A stretch of 64,000 nt of DNA, from the NCBI GenBank assembly GCA_017617335.1, contig JAFZWK010000072.1:1-64000 (forward strand). The letters run 5' to 3'. The position numbers and the translations under genes were made by a program. How positions within the stretch are numbered: the first letter of the stretch is position 1; each line of letters opens with the position of its first letter. Shown one piece after another: positions 27,194-35,366 of this stretch. This DNA comes from Bacteroidaceae bacterium. Lineage in GTDB: Bacteria; Bacteroidota; Bacteroidia; Bacteroidales; Bacteroidaceae. The notes beneath the pieces are model-generated. The model did no database searches. It saw nothing but the letters and a program-made list of their open reading frames with translations, and was not told where the DNA came from.

Positions 27194-29412
27194 TGGAACA
27201 AACCAAGTACCTACAGGATGCAATAAACCAGGCTATACTGCAAGCAAAATCAGACCGCGTGGAGTTCGTTTGTCCTGAACACTTGCTGGTGGGACTGATG
27301 TTGCAAGAACCTTTCAAACACTCGCTCTTTTATGAATCAGGGGCAGATGAGAAAGTGTTCACAGAATCCCTCTACGCCTATCTTGCCCACATGGAGCGTG
27401 TGCCGCAAGGTATCCGTTATGAACTGATGCTCTCAAGCCAGATGAATCGCATGATGAGTACTGCACTGGAGTATGCCATTGGGGCAGAAGCCGCCCATTT
27501 GGATGTTCCACACGTAGTAAATGCTATGCTTTATCTGGAGGACAGTATGGCACACGACCTGATAGAAAAGACCATTCAATGCAGCAAGGGCGAGTTGATA
27601 AGCTCCTTGACAGATGCCTACGAGTGGGAAGCCGATATGGATGAAATGTTTGAAAGCGAGGAAACAGGACAAGAACCTTGGCGTCAGTTCGTGACCTGCA
27701 TGAATGATCATCTTGCGGAACGTAATCCCCTCATCGGACGACAGGATGAACTGGAACGGACCATACAGGTTCTCTGTCGACGAGAGAAGAACAATCCGCT
27801 TCACGTAGGAGAATCAGGAGTGGGAAAGACAGCTATCGTGTGGGGGCTTGCTGCCTTGTTGGAAAGCAGGAAAGTGCCTGAACGATTACGAGGGTTCCAT
27901 ATCTATGAACTGGACCTCGGAAGCCTGATTGCAGGTGCTCAGTTCCGTGGTGACTTCGAGAAACGCCTGAAGGCTATCATGGAAGGCATCCAAAAAGAGG
28001 GAAACGCAATTGTTTACATCGACGAAATACACAATCTGGTGGGTGCCGGACAAAGTGGCGAGGGAGCAATGGATGCCTCCCAGATGCTGCGACCCTACAT
28101 GGAGGATGGCAACATTCGATTCATTGGCAGCACCACGTACCAGGAGATGAACAGATACATGAACAAGCAACGTGGTCTGATGCGACGATTCCAACAGATA
28201 GACATTCTGGAGCCTTCGAAGGAAGAAACAGTGAAAATCCTGGAAGGATTGCAGAAGAAATATGAGCAATACCATCATGTGGAATACGAGGAAGGAGTGA
28301 TGGAATATGCTGTTGAGATGAGTGCCAAATACATCAGTGACCGCTATCTGCCCGACAAGGCGATTGACCTGATAGACGAGGCTGGAGCGATGGCTGAGTT
28401 GAAAAACAAACGGAAACGGATAAGCAAACCATCCGCCATAGGCAAGAAAGAAATATCGGACGTGCTGACAAAGATTTGCAAGATCAATGCAGAAGCACTG
28501 AAGAGCGACGACAACAGCAAGCTGCAGAACCTCACCAAGCGAATGATGAAGCAAATCTACGGTCAAGACGAAGCAATACGACAAGTGGTGACCAGCGTGG
28601 AGATGTCGAAAGCAGGACTACTGGATGAAGACAAGCCCCTGGCCTCACTGCTCTTTGTAGGTCCAACAGGCGTTGGGAAAACTGAGGTGGCAAAAGTGCT
28701 GGCTAAGGAACTGGGTATCGAGTTGGTTCGTTTCGACATGAGTGAATACACCGAAAAGCATACGGTGGCAAAACTGATTGGCTCGCCCGCTGGATACGTG
28801 GGATACGAAGACGGAGGACTTTTGACAGACGCAATCCGCAAGAATCCCAACTGCGTGCTCCTGCTGGACGAGATAGAAAAGGCTCACAGCGATATCTATA
28901 ACATCTTGTTGCAAGTAATGGATTATGCCCGACTGACAGACAATCGAGGCAACAAGGCGGATTTCAAGAACGTGATCGTGATTATGACGAGCAACGCAGG
29001 AGCACAGTTTGCTGGTCAAGCATCGATAGGTTTCGGAAAAGGAATGAGTGCTGGTGAAGCTATGCTGCAACAAGTGAAGAAAACCTTCAAGCCAGAATTC
29101 ATCAACCGACTATCAGGTACAGTAGTCTTCAACGATATGGACCGCACGATGGCCAAACTGATTCTGGACAAGAAACTCAATCAACTGAAGGCAAAACTGA
29201 AGGTAAAGAATGTGCAGATGAAACTCAAACCCCGAGCTTTTGACTTCCTGCTCGAGAAAGGTTTCACCCGTCAGTATGGTGCTCGAGAAATGGATCGAAT
29301 AATCCGCAAGTTGCTCTCTCCTCTACTGATGAATGAAATCCTATACGGATCATTGAAAGAGGGCGGAACCGCCATCATAAATCTAAAGGATAATATATTG
29401 GTATTGAATTGA
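27190..29412 (+). CDS. clpA: ATP-dependent Clp protease ATP-binding subunit ClpA
   Basis: A 740-residue double-AAA+ unfoldase. The N-domain (1-150) binds ClpS. AAA-1 has Walker A GESGVGKTA near residue 212 and Walker B IVYIDEIHN near 275; AAA-2 has GPTGVGKTEVAK near 495 and LLLDEIEKAH near 555. An IGF tripeptide near 617 sits where the ClpP-binding loop is expected. The absence of a middle coiled-coil domain separates it from ClpB and ClpC. The Walker A region reads NPLHVGESGVGKT, a small departure from the common NPLLVGE. Start is ATG 27190 or 27193. clpP is not in this window. Confidence 0.95.
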   Translation: MMEQTKYLQDAINQAILQAKSDRVEFVCPEHLLVGLMLQEPFKHSLFYESGADEKVFTESLYAYLAHMERVPQGIRYELMLSSQMNRMMSTALEYAIGAEAAHLDVPHVVNAMLYLEDSMAHDLIEKTIQCSKGELISSLTDAYEWEADMDEMFESEETGQEPWRQFVTCMNDHLAERNPLIGRQDELERTIQVLCRREKNNPLHVGESGVGKTAIVWGLAALLESRKVPERLRGFHIYELDLGSLIAGAQFRGDFEKRLKAIMEGIQKEGNAIVYIDEIHNLVGAGQSGEGAMDASQMLRPYMEDGNIRFIGSTTYQEMNRYMNKQRGLMRRFQQIDILEPSKEETVKILEGLQKKYEQYHHVEYEEGVMEYAVEMSAKYISDRYLPDKAIDLIDEAGAMAELKNKRKRISKPSAIGKKEISDVLTKICKINAEALKSDDNSKLQNLTKRMMKQIYGQDEAIRQVVTSVEMSKAGLLDEDKPLASLLFVGPTGVGKTEVAKVLAKELGIELVRFDMSEYTEKHTVAKLIGSPAGYVGYEDGGLLTDAIRKNPNCVLLLDEIEKAHSDIYNILLQVMDYARLTDNRGNKADFKNVIVIMTSNAGAQFAGQASIGFGKGMSAGEAMLQQVKKTFKPEFINRLSGTVVFNDMDRTMAKLILDKKLNQLKAKLKVKNVQMKLKPRAFDFLLEKGFTRQYGAREMDRIIRKLLSPLLMNEILYGSLKEGGTAIINLKDNILVLN

Positions 29413-29414
29413 TT

Positions 29415-30056
29415 ATGATATTTGGTCTAAATAAAGAGATTAGCTTCCCCAATCCATGTTATGGTGACCCAGACGGATTGCTTGCAATAAACGGAGACCT
29501 GAGTACTGAGCGATTGCTGCTGGCTTATTCTCACGGCATCTTCCCTTGGTATTCCTTCCGAGAAGGAGTGATTCAATGGTGGTGCCCAATGGACCGATTC
29601 GTCATTTTCCCTAATGAGATTCATGTCTCTCACTCAATGCGGACACTGCTCAACAAAAGGAAATACAAATGCTCCATCAATGCCGCTTTCGAACAGGTGA
29701 TAGAGAACTGCAGCAAACTACGTATTAAGGATAAAGGAGCATGGTTGGGACCTGACATGATGGAAGCCTACATCCGACTCCATAAGCAAGGACATGCAGC
29801 CAGTGTAGAAGTTTGGGAGGAAGAGAAGTTGGTAGGCGGACTCTATGGAGTAACATTAGGGCGATGCATCTTCGGCGAGAGTATGTTCTCGCTGGTCCCT
29901 AATGGCAGCAAGATAGCTCTGATTCATTTGGCACGCATCATGGAATCCATAGGGGGAGTTATGATTGACTGCCAGTTCGAGACACCTCATCTGAAGTCAA
30001 TGGGTGGCCGTCACATCAGTTACGACGAATACATGAGTTACATAAATATGAAATGA
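29415..30056 (+). CDS. aat: Leucyl/phenylalanyl-tRNA--protein transferase
   Basis: A 213-residue Aat enzyme that adds Leu or Phe to proteins with N-terminal Arg or Lys, creating ClpS-recognised N-degrons. Signature motifs are FPNPCYGDPDGLLAINGDL near residue 10, AYSHGIFPWY near 35, WWCPMDRFVIFP near 55, GLYGVTLG near 138, FGESMFS near 155 and IDCQFETPHLKSMGG near 190. It follows clpA by 2 bp, so adaptor, unfoldase and degron-writing enzyme are cotranscribed. ATG 29415 is used; a TTG two codons earlier overlaps the clpA stop. Confidence 0.96.
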   Translation: MIFGLNKEISFPNPCYGDPDGLLAINGDLSTERLLLAYSHGIFPWYSFREGVIQWWCPMDRFVIFPNEIHVSHSMRTLLNKRKYKCSINAAFEQVIENCSKLRIKDKGAWLGPDMMEAYIRLHKQGHAASVEVWEEEKLVGGLYGVTLGRCIFGESMFSLVPNGSKIALIHLARIMESIGGVMIDCQFETPHLKSMGGRHISYDEYMSYINMK

Positions 30057-30057
30057 G

Positions 30058-30891
30058 ATGAAAAAGACAATGTTGCTTTGTGCTGCCGTGCTAAGCATGA
30101 CGGCATGTGATTCACAAAAAAAGAGTGAGACAGAAGAGACAGCGCCTAAGAAGATTCTGGTGCTGTATTATTCACAAACGGGTACTACGAAAGCGGTGGC
30201 TGAAGAATTTCAGCAGAAGTTGGGAGCCGACATCGAGGCTATCTCTGTTGAGAACGACTACACAGGTAACTTCCAAGAAACCATCGATCGATGCATGAAG
30301 GAACGCGAGACAGGAGAACTGCCTATCCTAAATCCGCTGAAGGCAAATCTGGATGACTACGACGTAATCTTCCTGGGCTATCCCATCTGGTTTGGCACAT
30401 ATGCGCCTCCCATCAAGACCCTTCTGAAGGAAATCAATCTGGAAGGCAAAGAGATCGTCCCCTTCTGCACCTTTGGAAGTGGTGGACTCTACTCCAGCAT
30501 CCAAGACCTGGAAAGTGAGCAACCAGACGCTGAGATCCTGCCCGGATACGGCGTACGAACTGCTCGAGTGGAGAAAGCTCCTGATGAAATTGATCGTTTC
30601 CTGAAGGAAAACGGATACATCGAGGGTGAAGTGGATCCTCTGCCCGAGTATTCAGAGCAAGTGGCTGTTACTGAAGAGGATGTGAAAATCTTCGATGCAG
30701 CTTGCGGCAACTATCAGTTCCCCTTGGGCACACCCGTTACCGTAGGACTCCGAAAGACTCCCACCGGCACCGATTACCTGTTTACCGTAAATGCGAAAGG
30801 ACCTAACGGTTCAGAGAGCACATCGAAAATATATGTGACCGTAGACGATGAGGAAGGGGCAGTACCTGAGTTCACTCAAGTGGTAAGGTAA
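30058..30891 (+). CDS. Flavodoxin-like lipoprotein with extra C-terminal domain
   Basis: 277 residues. A lipobox (LSMTACDS) puts it on a membrane facing the periplasm. The flavodoxin-like core has the phosphate loop YYSQTGTTKAVAE near residue 37, YDVIFLGYPIWFGTYAPP near 100 and CTFGSGGLYSS near 137, all FMN-contact regions. About 80 residues after the core (from about 200) form an additional beta-rich domain rich in Thr, Gly and Val. The flavodoxin may serve an envelope redox reaction; the partner is unknown. It starts 1 bp after the aat stop codon, so it is transcribed with the N-degron genes, an unexpected partnership. Confidence 0.8.
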   Translation: MKKTMLLCAAVLSMTACDSQKKSETEETAPKKILVLYYSQTGTTKAVAEEFQQKLGADIEAISVENDYTGNFQETIDRCMKERETGELPILNPLKANLDDYDVIFLGYPIWFGTYAPPIKTLLKEINLEGKEIVPFCTFGSGGLYSSIQDLESEQPDAEILPGYGVRTARVEKAPDEIDRFLKENGYIEGEVDPLPEYSEQVAVTEEDVKIFDAACGNYQFPLGTPVTVGLRKTPTGTDYLFTVNAKGPNGSESTSKIYVTVDDEEGAVPEFTQVVR

Positions 30892-30931
30892 GAAACCTTC
30901 CATTCCTTTCTTCAAAAATCCCGCACAAACA

Positions 30932-30963
30932 AACATGTCCTCTGGCTTACCAGAGGACATGTT
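30932..30963. terminator. Long perfect hairpin between convergent genes
   Basis: AACATGTCCTCTGG (30932-30945) pairs perfectly with CCAGAGGACATGTT (30950-30963) around a CTTA loop: 14 bp, 4-base loop. There is no long T tract on either side. It stands between the flavodoxin gene and the convergent SIMPL gene and probably ends transcription or protects 3' ends of both. Confidence 0.65.
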
Positions 30964-31012
30964 GTATATAAGAACTTTTTGCGAAATCTCTGATATTCCA
31001 ACGAAAGGAAAC

Positions 31013-31720
31013 CTACTCCAGCGAATATTCCACCGTGTTCACTACGCGTACCTTCTTAATATATGGTGTATTGGCATCACGGTCGTCGATAGAGAACTGA
31101 CCCTGAGAAGCCGAGAAGATCTTACCCAACTTGCTGCCAGAATCCTCAGCAAACTTCTCTGCTGTAGCTCTGGCATTCTTAGTTGCCTCCTCCACCATCT
31201 CAGGCTTGATTGTGTTTAAGCCCGTAAACTGATAATCCACTCTATTCTCGCCATATTCATCACCTGTGACGGCAATGCCCGTCTTCATCAACTCCGACTG
31301 ACGACGCATTAAACCACGCACACGGTCCACATCGCTACTGGTTACCGTAATGACACTCTTGGCCTTGTAGCGATAGTTCATAATCTCGTTCCCATAATTG
31401 TCAGCCTGGCGATCGGTGATAGTAGGCGAATTCACACTAATCTCATCCTCCTTGATGCCGCCTGCCTTCAGGAAAGAAATCACAGCCTGATTCTTACGCT
31501 CAATATTCTCGTACATCACGGCAGGATCATTTCCTATCTCCTTGTAAACCAGTGGCCAAATGACCTTGTCCGCCTTTACCTCACGCTCAGCAAGTCCCTT
31601 GACGCAGACCCTACGGTCATGATCCTTGAACCCCAAGATTCCACTACGAAGAGTGAAACCCATAACAATCATACCCAAAGCAATGATAATTGCAGAGAGA
31701 AGCATTTTATTTTCTTTCAT
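31013..31720 (-). CDS. SIMPL domain-containing envelope protein
   Basis: A 235-residue protein with an uncleaved or cleavable N-terminal hydrophobic segment (MLLSAIIIALGMIVMGFTL) and a SIMPL (DUF541, YggE-like) domain: VCVKGLAEREVKADKVIW near residue 40, VNSPTITDRQADNYG near 105 and a C-terminal ASQGQFSI...VRVVNTVEYSL. The family is found in cell envelopes and has been linked to stress tolerance; the molecular role is unknown. A minus-strand TATCTTTG box (31781-31788) lies about 60 bp upstream. Confidence 0.82.
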   Translation of the reverse strand: MKENKMLLSAIIIALGMIVMGFTLRSGILGFKDHDRRVCVKGLAEREVKADKVIWPLVYKEIGNDPAVMYENIERKNQAVISFLKAGGIKEDEISVNSPTITDRQADNYGNEIMNYRYKAKSVITVTSSDVDRVRGLMRRQSELMKTGIAVTGDEYGENRVDYQFTGLNTIKPEMVEEATKNARATAEKFAEDSGSKLGKIFSASQGQFSIDDRDANTPYIKKVRVVNTVEYSLE

Positions 31721-32045
31721 GACACACTATAATTTAATGTTTTTGAAATGAAGTTAGTAACTCTGTCGATTTATTTTTGGCAAAGATAGATAAAAACACA
31801 TATTCCACCGCTCGATAAGAAAAGGAAAGTTCGCAATCATGAGCGCAATTTTCAGAAATTTAAGACTATGAAAGGAATTATCACACAATTTCCGCTATCA
31901 GGATAGGACTTTCCCACATACATTAGAAAGAGGAAGAACTGATTGCATCAAATCAGACGCTAATACGATATTTTTGACTGATATGAGCAACATGAATAGG
32001 ATTTTTTTGTAAATTTGCAGTATAAAACAAGCAAAACATACCGTT
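31721..32045. other. Intergenic region between divergent genes
   Basis: 325 bp without a gene. It contains a minus-strand -7 box for the SIMPL gene (31781-31788) and a plus-strand TAAATTTG (32010-32017) just before the next gene. I see no further structure. Confidence 0.5.
32010..32017 (+). promoter_or_regulatory. -7 box of the 32046 gene
   Basis: TAAATTTG fits TAnnTTTG, with the ATG 28 bp further on. The -33 region is T-rich but has no clean TTTG at 20 bp. Confidence 0.45.
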
Positions 32046-33542
32046 ATGAGAATACCTGGAAACCAGCGTAAGATATTGGTCGCAGCAGCCGTTTGTCTAA
32101 CACTTATCGCAACGGCAGCTACCACAAACTCCTTCTACCTGTGGAGCAAAGGCATCTTTACCAGAGTCAATCTGACAGAAGCTTCTTTTAGCGATAATGG
32201 GAAAGTGATCAACATCAACGGCGAAAGTTATCAAGTGAGCAAGATAGACAGTATCACTCTGGCTGCCACCAGCCCGAAGGCTCCCAAAACGGTTATCGAC
32301 TTCAACTCCAGCACAGTCAATCAGCTGACGGTCATCTCGATGGGTAACAACTCGCATAGCTATCGCATCAAGACAACAGGAACGGACCCTTTCCTCTACA
32401 CCAACAACCTGCGGCGTGCCCTGCCCGCTGACTCCAGCGTGTTTGACTTCGAGTATCGCCTGATCAGCAATCAGCCTATCAAGCTGAAAGCCTATTTCGC
32501 GAATCCAGTTTCCGAGTCGCGTTCTAAGGTATTGGGGGAATTGGAGCCTACAAACCTGTGGACACGGGTCAGTTTCGACGTTTTCCTGGAGCGTGAGGAA
32601 CTGGAATGGGGAAAAGCCGGCGACTGTCTGCGTCTCGATCCTGGAGATTATGCCGACGTCACCCTGGAAATCAGATTCATGTACTTCCGCAGTGCCAATG
32701 AGGAAGAACTGGCTGCACGCCAAGAATTTCAAGCTTCCAAGCAATACATCGATAATGGGAATGTTCGCATGGGCGTAGACATGAAACACGGCGGCAGCGT
32801 CTTCTACTTCGCGCTCTCTAAGGATCAGAAGAACCTGCTCAACCATTTCGATGAAGGGCGCTTCATCCAGCAGTCCTATTATGGCGAGAGGGACGGAAGC
32901 AAGTGGAACGGCCAAGACTGGAAATGGAATCCTATCCAAGGCGGTGGCTGCAACGGCACGACTTCCCAGGTTCGCAGCAGCGAGATCACCGAAACCAGTA
33001 TCCATGTGGTATCCATCCCTGTCCACTGGGCTTACAGCTACCTGATGCCTGAGCTGGAAATGGAGGAAATGATCACGCTGGAGGACAATGTGGCCCATAT
33101 CAAATACATCTTCCGCAACAACGGCGAAAATGCTACGAGTCACCCCAGCACCCATCAGGAGATGCCTGCCGTATTCATCGACTACAACTATGCCCACATG
33201 AAGTACTACAAGGGAAGCAAACCCTGGACCAATGATGAGCTGACGGATGTAGTACCAGGTTGGCCGAACGAGTATCACAACCGCACGGAAGAATGGTCTG
33301 CCTACGTGAATAATGCCGACTACGGAATAGGCGTGTACACACCAGGCACCTTCAACACTACTGCCTACCGCTACGGCAATGGAAGTTCTCCAGGCGAAAG
33401 GGGTTCTGACTGCTCCTACTTCGCTCCTCTTCGCCAATTCGCAATCTCGAAGGGCGACGTGATTGAATATGATGTCTACGTGACTATCGGCACCATCGAG
33501 GAAATCCGATCACGCTTCTACGAAATTCATAACAGGCAGTAA
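32046..33542 (+). CDS. Secreted protein of unknown function, probable beta-sandwich
   Basis: 498 residues that I cannot assign to a known family. A hydrophobic N-terminal segment (ILVAAAVCLTLIATAATT) indicates export. A short segment near residue 58, GESYQVSKIDSITLA, is of the kind seen near the N-terminus of many Bacteroidetes surface proteins. The body has a repetitive Trp/Tyr/Asn-rich character: KHGGSVFYFALSKDQKN near 240, LLNHFDEGRFIQQSYYG near 262 and WKWNPIQGGG near 290. That arrangement (LN..D.GR.IQ.S.Y) resembles the mutarotase-like fold of carbohydrate-processing proteins. No catalytic residues can be named. It stands alone with its own promoter. Confidence 0.6.
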   Translation: MRIPGNQRKILVAAAVCLTLIATAATTNSFYLWSKGIFTRVNLTEASFSDNGKVININGESYQVSKIDSITLAATSPKAPKTVIDFNSSTVNQLTVISMGNNSHSYRIKTTGTDPFLYTNNLRRALPADSSVFDFEYRLISNQPIKLKAYFANPVSESRSKVLGELEPTNLWTRVSFDVFLEREELEWGKAGDCLRLDPGDYADVTLEIRFMYFRSANEEELAARQEFQASKQYIDNGNVRMGVDMKHGGSVFYFALSKDQKNLLNHFDEGRFIQQSYYGERDGSKWNGQDWKWNPIQGGGCNGTTSQVRSSEITETSIHVVSIPVHWAYSYLMPELEMEEMITLEDNVAHIKYIFRNNGENATSHPSTHQEMPAVFIDYNYAHMKYYKGSKPWTNDELTDVVPGWPNEYHNRTEEWSAYVNNADYGIGVYTPGTFNTTAYRYGNGSSPGERGSDCSYFAPLRQFAISKGDVIEYDVYVTIGTIEEIRSRFYEIHNRQ

Positions 33543-33555
33543 GGGAAAAAGGACC

Positions 33556-34275
33556 TTAGGAACTTTCCAATACTTCCTGTACCGCTGTCTTATACTTACG
33601 CGAGATAGGAAGCCGAAGGTCGCCTAACACAATATTCTCACCTTCGCGTCCTTGGCAGGCAGAGATGCGGACAAGATAGGAACGGTGGATGCGGAGGAAG
33701 TCACGCCCCAGAAGATTAGCCCATACTGAGATAGGACGCTTATTGCGATAGCGACGGCCATCTGTGGCATGAACCCAAGTTTCTGTGTCGCAACTCTCCA
33801 CATAAAGAATCTCCTGAGGATGGAGCGTTACAGGTTGGCGGTCGCTGGTGAAAGTTATCGTCTCCTCAACCTCAGGCAAACGCTGCTCAATCATGCGGCT
33901 AAAGAAATAATCGCCTGCAATTATCAGCAGAAGTATGGCCAGCAGGAAGACAGGATTAAGCATTATGGGAGGCACACCCAGTTCAGCGCTAACCAATTGA
34001 CGGTGAAAAGCCAGGATAAAGGTATGTGCCAAATGAACGGCAAGGAAAGCCAGCGTGAGAATGAACAGCGTAAGAAAGAACACATCCCGTATTCCCTGCC
34101 ATCTGGAGGTAAAACGTATTTGGGCCAAAAGATAACGGAACAACACGGCTACAGGTAAAAGCGAACTGGCGAGGAACAAAGCATCAGGCAACGCGTAACC
34201 CGTGCTACAAACGATAACGGCAAAAAGAAGCAGCGCCGCAGTCCAATACGAAAGAATAAGTGTAATACGTTTCAT
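33556..34275 (-). CDS. Membrane-bound LytTR transcriptional regulator
   Basis: A 239-residue protein: four hydrophobic segments in residues 7-150, then a LytTR DNA-binding domain (from ITFTSDRQPVTLHPQEILYVES, about 148) with the typical YVESCDTETWVHA and FLRIHRSYLV motifs and a terminal SRKYKT. Such sensors bind direct repeats and often control neighbouring genes. A minus-strand TATCTTTG box (34284-34291) ends only 9 bp before the ATG, so the mRNA may be almost leaderless. The longer frame up to 34383 lies upstream of this promoter and is rejected. The divergent gene at 34458 is the natural first candidate target. Confidence 0.82.
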   Translation of the reverse strand: MKRITLILSYWTAALLLFAVIVCSTGYALPDALFLASSLLPVAVLFRYLLAQIRFTSRWQGIRDVFFLTLFILTLAFLAVHLAHTFILAFHRQLVSAELGVPPIMLNPVFLLAILLLIIAGDYFFSRMIEQRLPEVEETITFTSDRQPVTLHPQEILYVESCDTETWVHATDGRRYRNKRPISVWANLLGRDFLRIHRSYLVRISACQGREGENIVLGDLRLPISRKYKTAVQEVLESS

Positions 34276-34385
34276 TTCGACAACAAAGATAATACTTTTC
34301 CACCGTTCAAAAGCCATTGCGGGACCACAAAATCCCATTATAGAGGGTTTCGGCAACGGAAGGAAGGGTTTTAACAGCCTCAAAA

Positions 34386-34417
34386 TTTGGCCTCTGCTCC
34401 ATATTGCTGTACCTTTG
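34386..34417 (+). promoter_or_regulatory. sigma-ABfr promoter of small membrane protein gene
   Basis: TTTG (34386-34389) and TACCTTTG (34410-34417) are 20 bp apart, a full match, 40 bp before the ATG at 34458. Confidence 0.7.
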
Positions 34418-34457
34418 CACCAGCAGCTGCAAACAAGATGTTTAACTGATAAAAAAA

Positions 34458-34835
34458 ATGATTATGACAGCAATTTCTGATTTCTTTATGATGGGCAACC
34501 CTCTGTGTATGTCTGCTTTGACTCTTTTGTTAGCCCTGCTTTTCCTGGCAGCATGGAAAGCTCCTGCATGGGTTCGTAACATTGGACTTATCGCACTGGC
34601 CTGCGGAGTCCTTTTTGGCGTGTTTGGCGTCTATCAGATGTTTGGCGTTCTTCAGGAGGGGATGCAGGAGACACTTAACACAATGCAGGAGACAGGCGAT
34701 GTCTCTCCCTCCGATTTAGATCTCTCCCCCGTTATCTATGGCGGTTACAAGTGTGCTCTCGTCCCCGTTATCTACGGCCTCATTATCTTTATCATCTCAC
34801 TCATCATCCACCTCTGCCAGAAGCCGAGAATATAA
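34458..34835 (+). CDS. Small membrane protein, possibly ExbB/MotA-like
   Basis: 125 residues with three hydrophobic segments: MSALTLLLALLFLAAW, IGLIALACGVLFGVFGVYQMFGV and VPVIYGLIIFIISLIIHL. The last segment, preceded by SPVIYGGYKCAL, resembles the conserved end of MotA/TolQ/ExbB proton-channel proteins, but the protein is much shorter than those. It faces the LytTR regulator gene across a shared intergenic region, suggesting a regulator-target pair. Function uncertain. Confidence 0.55.
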   Translation: MIMTAISDFFMMGNPLCMSALTLLLALLFLAAWKAPAWVRNIGLIALACGVLFGVFGVYQMFGVLQEGMQETLNTMQETGDVSPSDLDLSPVIYGGYKCALVPVIYGLIIFIISLIIHLCQKPRI

Positions 34836-34867
34836 AAGTGTGGAAGTACAATCTCCCCCAAAACGTC

Positions 34868-35036
34868 AGTTTGTCATTTTGTCGTTTTGTCGTTTTGTCA
34901 TTTCCAGTCTGCGAGAGATGTCTTCTTTAATGTATTAATATATTAACGCGTTATTATATATATAAAGAAGAGCAGAAAATCTGTGTGGGGCGAAAACAAC
35001 AAACTGACAAAACGACAAAACGACAAAACGACAAAG
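34868..35036. repeat. Inverted pair of 8-bp tandem repeat arrays around an AT-rich core
   Basis: Left arm: GTTTTGTC-type units with the GTC at 34873, 34881, 34889 and 34897 (period 8; central units TTTTGTCG, outer ones TTTTGTCA). Right arm: GACAAAAC units at 35006, 35014, 35022 and 35030, the exact complement. Between them lies an AT-rich stretch that itself has CTTCTTTA/TATAAAGAAG arms. The two arms could fold into a long stem with a loop of about 100 bases. It lies downstream of one gene and faces the 3' end of another. Confidence 0.75.
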
Positions 35037-35252
35037 TCTGTTCTTTGTCCTTCCCCAGAAAAAGTAAAGAAATCGGAAAAAGACCCTTTTGGACGTTCGA
35101 AATATGCACTTCTGAGGAACAACCAGCCGAAATCAGGGAATAAAGTATCCATTTCTGAGATCAAAACGTCAAAAAATCGACCTCAAAAAAAATTTTCCCC
35201 AAATAATCTTTACACTTTCCCACCATTCTATCGTTCAATCCCCCAAGAGAGT

Positions 35253-35328
35253 CAACAGGTCGCAACAGGAAAGACAACACGTTGAGTCGACGATTTCAAC
35301 ACGTCAACTTTGCCAACTCAACACGTTG
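35253..35328. repeat. Phased palindrome array C (22-bp period)
   Basis: Four sites start exactly 22 bp apart: CAACAGGTCG (35253), CAACACGTTG (35275), CAACACGTCA (35297) and CAACACGTTG (35319). Spacers of 12 bp are unrelated. It lies between two convergent genes, right before the end of the malQ gene, so it cannot be a promoter for either. Confidence 0.8.
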
Positions 35329-35366
35329 TGTTTTGAGTCCTCTCAAAAAGAGAATTCCGAAATCTA

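Larger units (their letters stand above)
34836..35366. other. Repeat-rich region between convergent genes
   Basis: 530 bp with no credible gene. It holds inverted GACAAAAC arrays around an AT-rich core (34868-35036) and, 220 bp later, a CAACNNGTTG array (35253-35328). An open frame at 34983-35285 translates the repeat as TKRQNDKTTK and is taken to be spurious. Confidence 0.7.

Noticed and set aside
32097..33437. 446-codon antisense open frame
   Set aside because: Fully antisense to the 498-residue secreted protein gene, which has a promoter and signal peptide; the antisense product shows no domain.
34983..35285. 100-codon open frame
   Set aside because: It translates the 8-bp repeats (TKRQNDKTTK) and shows no family; most likely spurious.
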